Shown one piece after another: positions 5,399 through 5,751 of a DNA stretch of 5,751 nt. The DNA is from Actinomycetota bacterium (lineage in GTDB: Bacteria > Actinomycetota > Acidimicrobiia > Acidimicrobiales > Acidimicrobiaceae): contig ML178757.1 in the NCBI GenBank assembly GCA_004366215.1, forward strand, positions 1 to 5,751, read 5' to 3'. The notes beneath the pieces were generated by a model, which was not told the origin of the DNA, did not search any database, and saw only the letters and a program-made list of their open reading frames with translations. Position numbers and translations under genes: made by a program. Each line of letters begins with the position of its first letter. Position 1 is the stretch's first letter.

Positions 5399-5593
5399 GT
5401 GACCGAGCGCGAACAGATCAGGCGAAGCGGGAACGAGCGTGAAGAGGATGTCGAGGAGGTGCGTACAACCTCCAACGAGTCTTCAGAGCGGCTCAAGGCG
5501 GAGATCGACGACATCTTGGACGAGATCGACGAGGTGCTCGAGGACAACGCAGAGGAGTTCGTTCGAAACTACGTGCAAAAGGGCGGGCAGTAG
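5399..5593 (+). CDS. pup: Prokaryotic ubiquitin-like protein Pup
   Basis: Pup is the small, mostly disordered tag that is attached to lysines by PafA and bound by the ARC coiled coil. The 64-residue product equals the usual family length. It has a charged flexible N-terminal half, the helix-forming ARC-binding region ERLKAEIDDILDEIDEVLED (30-49), AEEFVRNYVQ (51-60), and the C-terminus KGGQ. The terminal Gln means it must first be deamidated by Dop, encoded just upstream. GTG 5399 was chosen because GAGG (5387-5390) lies 8 nt before it and the length fits; an in-frame GTG at 5390 would add three residues and has a poorer spacing (GGAG 4 nt upstream). Candidate acceptor lysines within Pup itself are K33 and K61. 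Confidence 0.97.
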   Translation: MTEREQIRRSGNEREEDVEEVRTTSNESSERLKAEIDDILDEIDEVLEDNAEEFVRNYVQKGGQ

Positions 5594-5654
5594 CGGAGCT
5601 GGTTGCCAAAGCGACGCTGTGGTGTTCGGGCGCCTGGCCTGAGCTAGGAAGGAT

Positions 5655-5659
5655 GGAGG
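5655..5659 (+). promoter_or_regulatory. Ribosome binding site of prcB
   Basis: GGAGG at 5655-5659 is 6 nt before GTG 5666. The ATG at 5653 that overlaps it runs into a stop after nine codons, which supports the GTG start. Confidence 0.7.
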
Positions 5660-5665
5660 TCGTTC

Positions 5666-5751
5666 GTGCTTCCCCTCTTTGACCCGAGGGAGGATCCGGG
5701 GCCAGACTTTCGCGCGCTCCTGGGGAGGTTCGCTGAGTCGGCGTGGGGCGC
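5666..5751 (+). CDS. prcB: Proteasome beta subunit PrcB, N-terminal fragment (runs off the window)
   Basis: Twenty-eight codons are visible, starting LPLFDPREDPGPDFRALL and then GRFAESAWG. PrcB is the catalytic subunit of the 20S core; it is made with an N-terminal propeptide that is cut off before a Thr nucleophile (family motif GTT). The visible part would all be propeptide, so the active-site Thr is beyond the edge. The call rests on position directly after pup, as in other actinobacteria, on the ribosome binding site, and on a general likeness to PrcB propeptides (FRALL-type helix), which are poorly conserved. No catalytic motif can be checked here. Confidence 0.75.
   Translation, partial: MLPLFDPREDPGPDFRALLGRFAESAWG

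Overview
The window is the left part of an actinobacterial Pup-proteasome locus. From left to right it holds a short run of small membrane-protein genes, the tRNA m1A58 methyltransferase gene trmI, a ferredoxin gene on the opposite strand, the proteasomal AAA ATPase gene arc (mpa in mycobacteria), dop, pup, and the first 28 codons of what is very probably prcB. High G+C, frequent GTG starts, TAnnnT-type -10 boxes and this gene order point to an actinobacterium. The divergent sequences and the small membrane proteins make me think of Acidimicrobiia or a relative, but that is a guess.

Layout: positions 1-103 carry a promoter with an extended -10 box and a good ribosome binding site. Positions 104-1661 look like one transcript of four genes. 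The last three are tightly packed, with two GTGA stop/start overlaps. The second overlap exposes a 71-residue ORF (625-840) that is easily missed because a longer unrelated reading frame runs through it. A ferredoxin gene (1724-1960, minus) converges on trmI and diverges from arc. The 135-bp gap between ferredoxin and arc holds a candidate -10 box for each direction and a perfect 6-bp-arm palindrome on the ferredoxin side. Arc, dop, pup and prcB then run rightward with short gaps.

How they work together (established for the families): Pup is made with a C-terminal Gln. Dop deamidates it to Glu so that the ligase PafA (not in the window) can attach it to lysines; Dop also removes Pup. ARC binds the Pup helix through its coiled coils, unfolds the tagged protein, and feeds it into the PrcA/PrcB 20S core, docking through a C-terminal GQYL tail.

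Main discovery: the arc reading frame stops at a TGA at 3689-3691, before the conserved C-terminal segment. That segment, ending in GQYL, is fully preserved in the +1 frame (3690-3818). The junction reads CCC TGA, a shift-prone sequence where a +1 slip restores the family motif PDDW. I read this as a candidate programmed +1 frameshift that would make two ARC forms, one able to dock on the proteasome and one not. A recent mutation or a one-base sequence error is the competing explanation.
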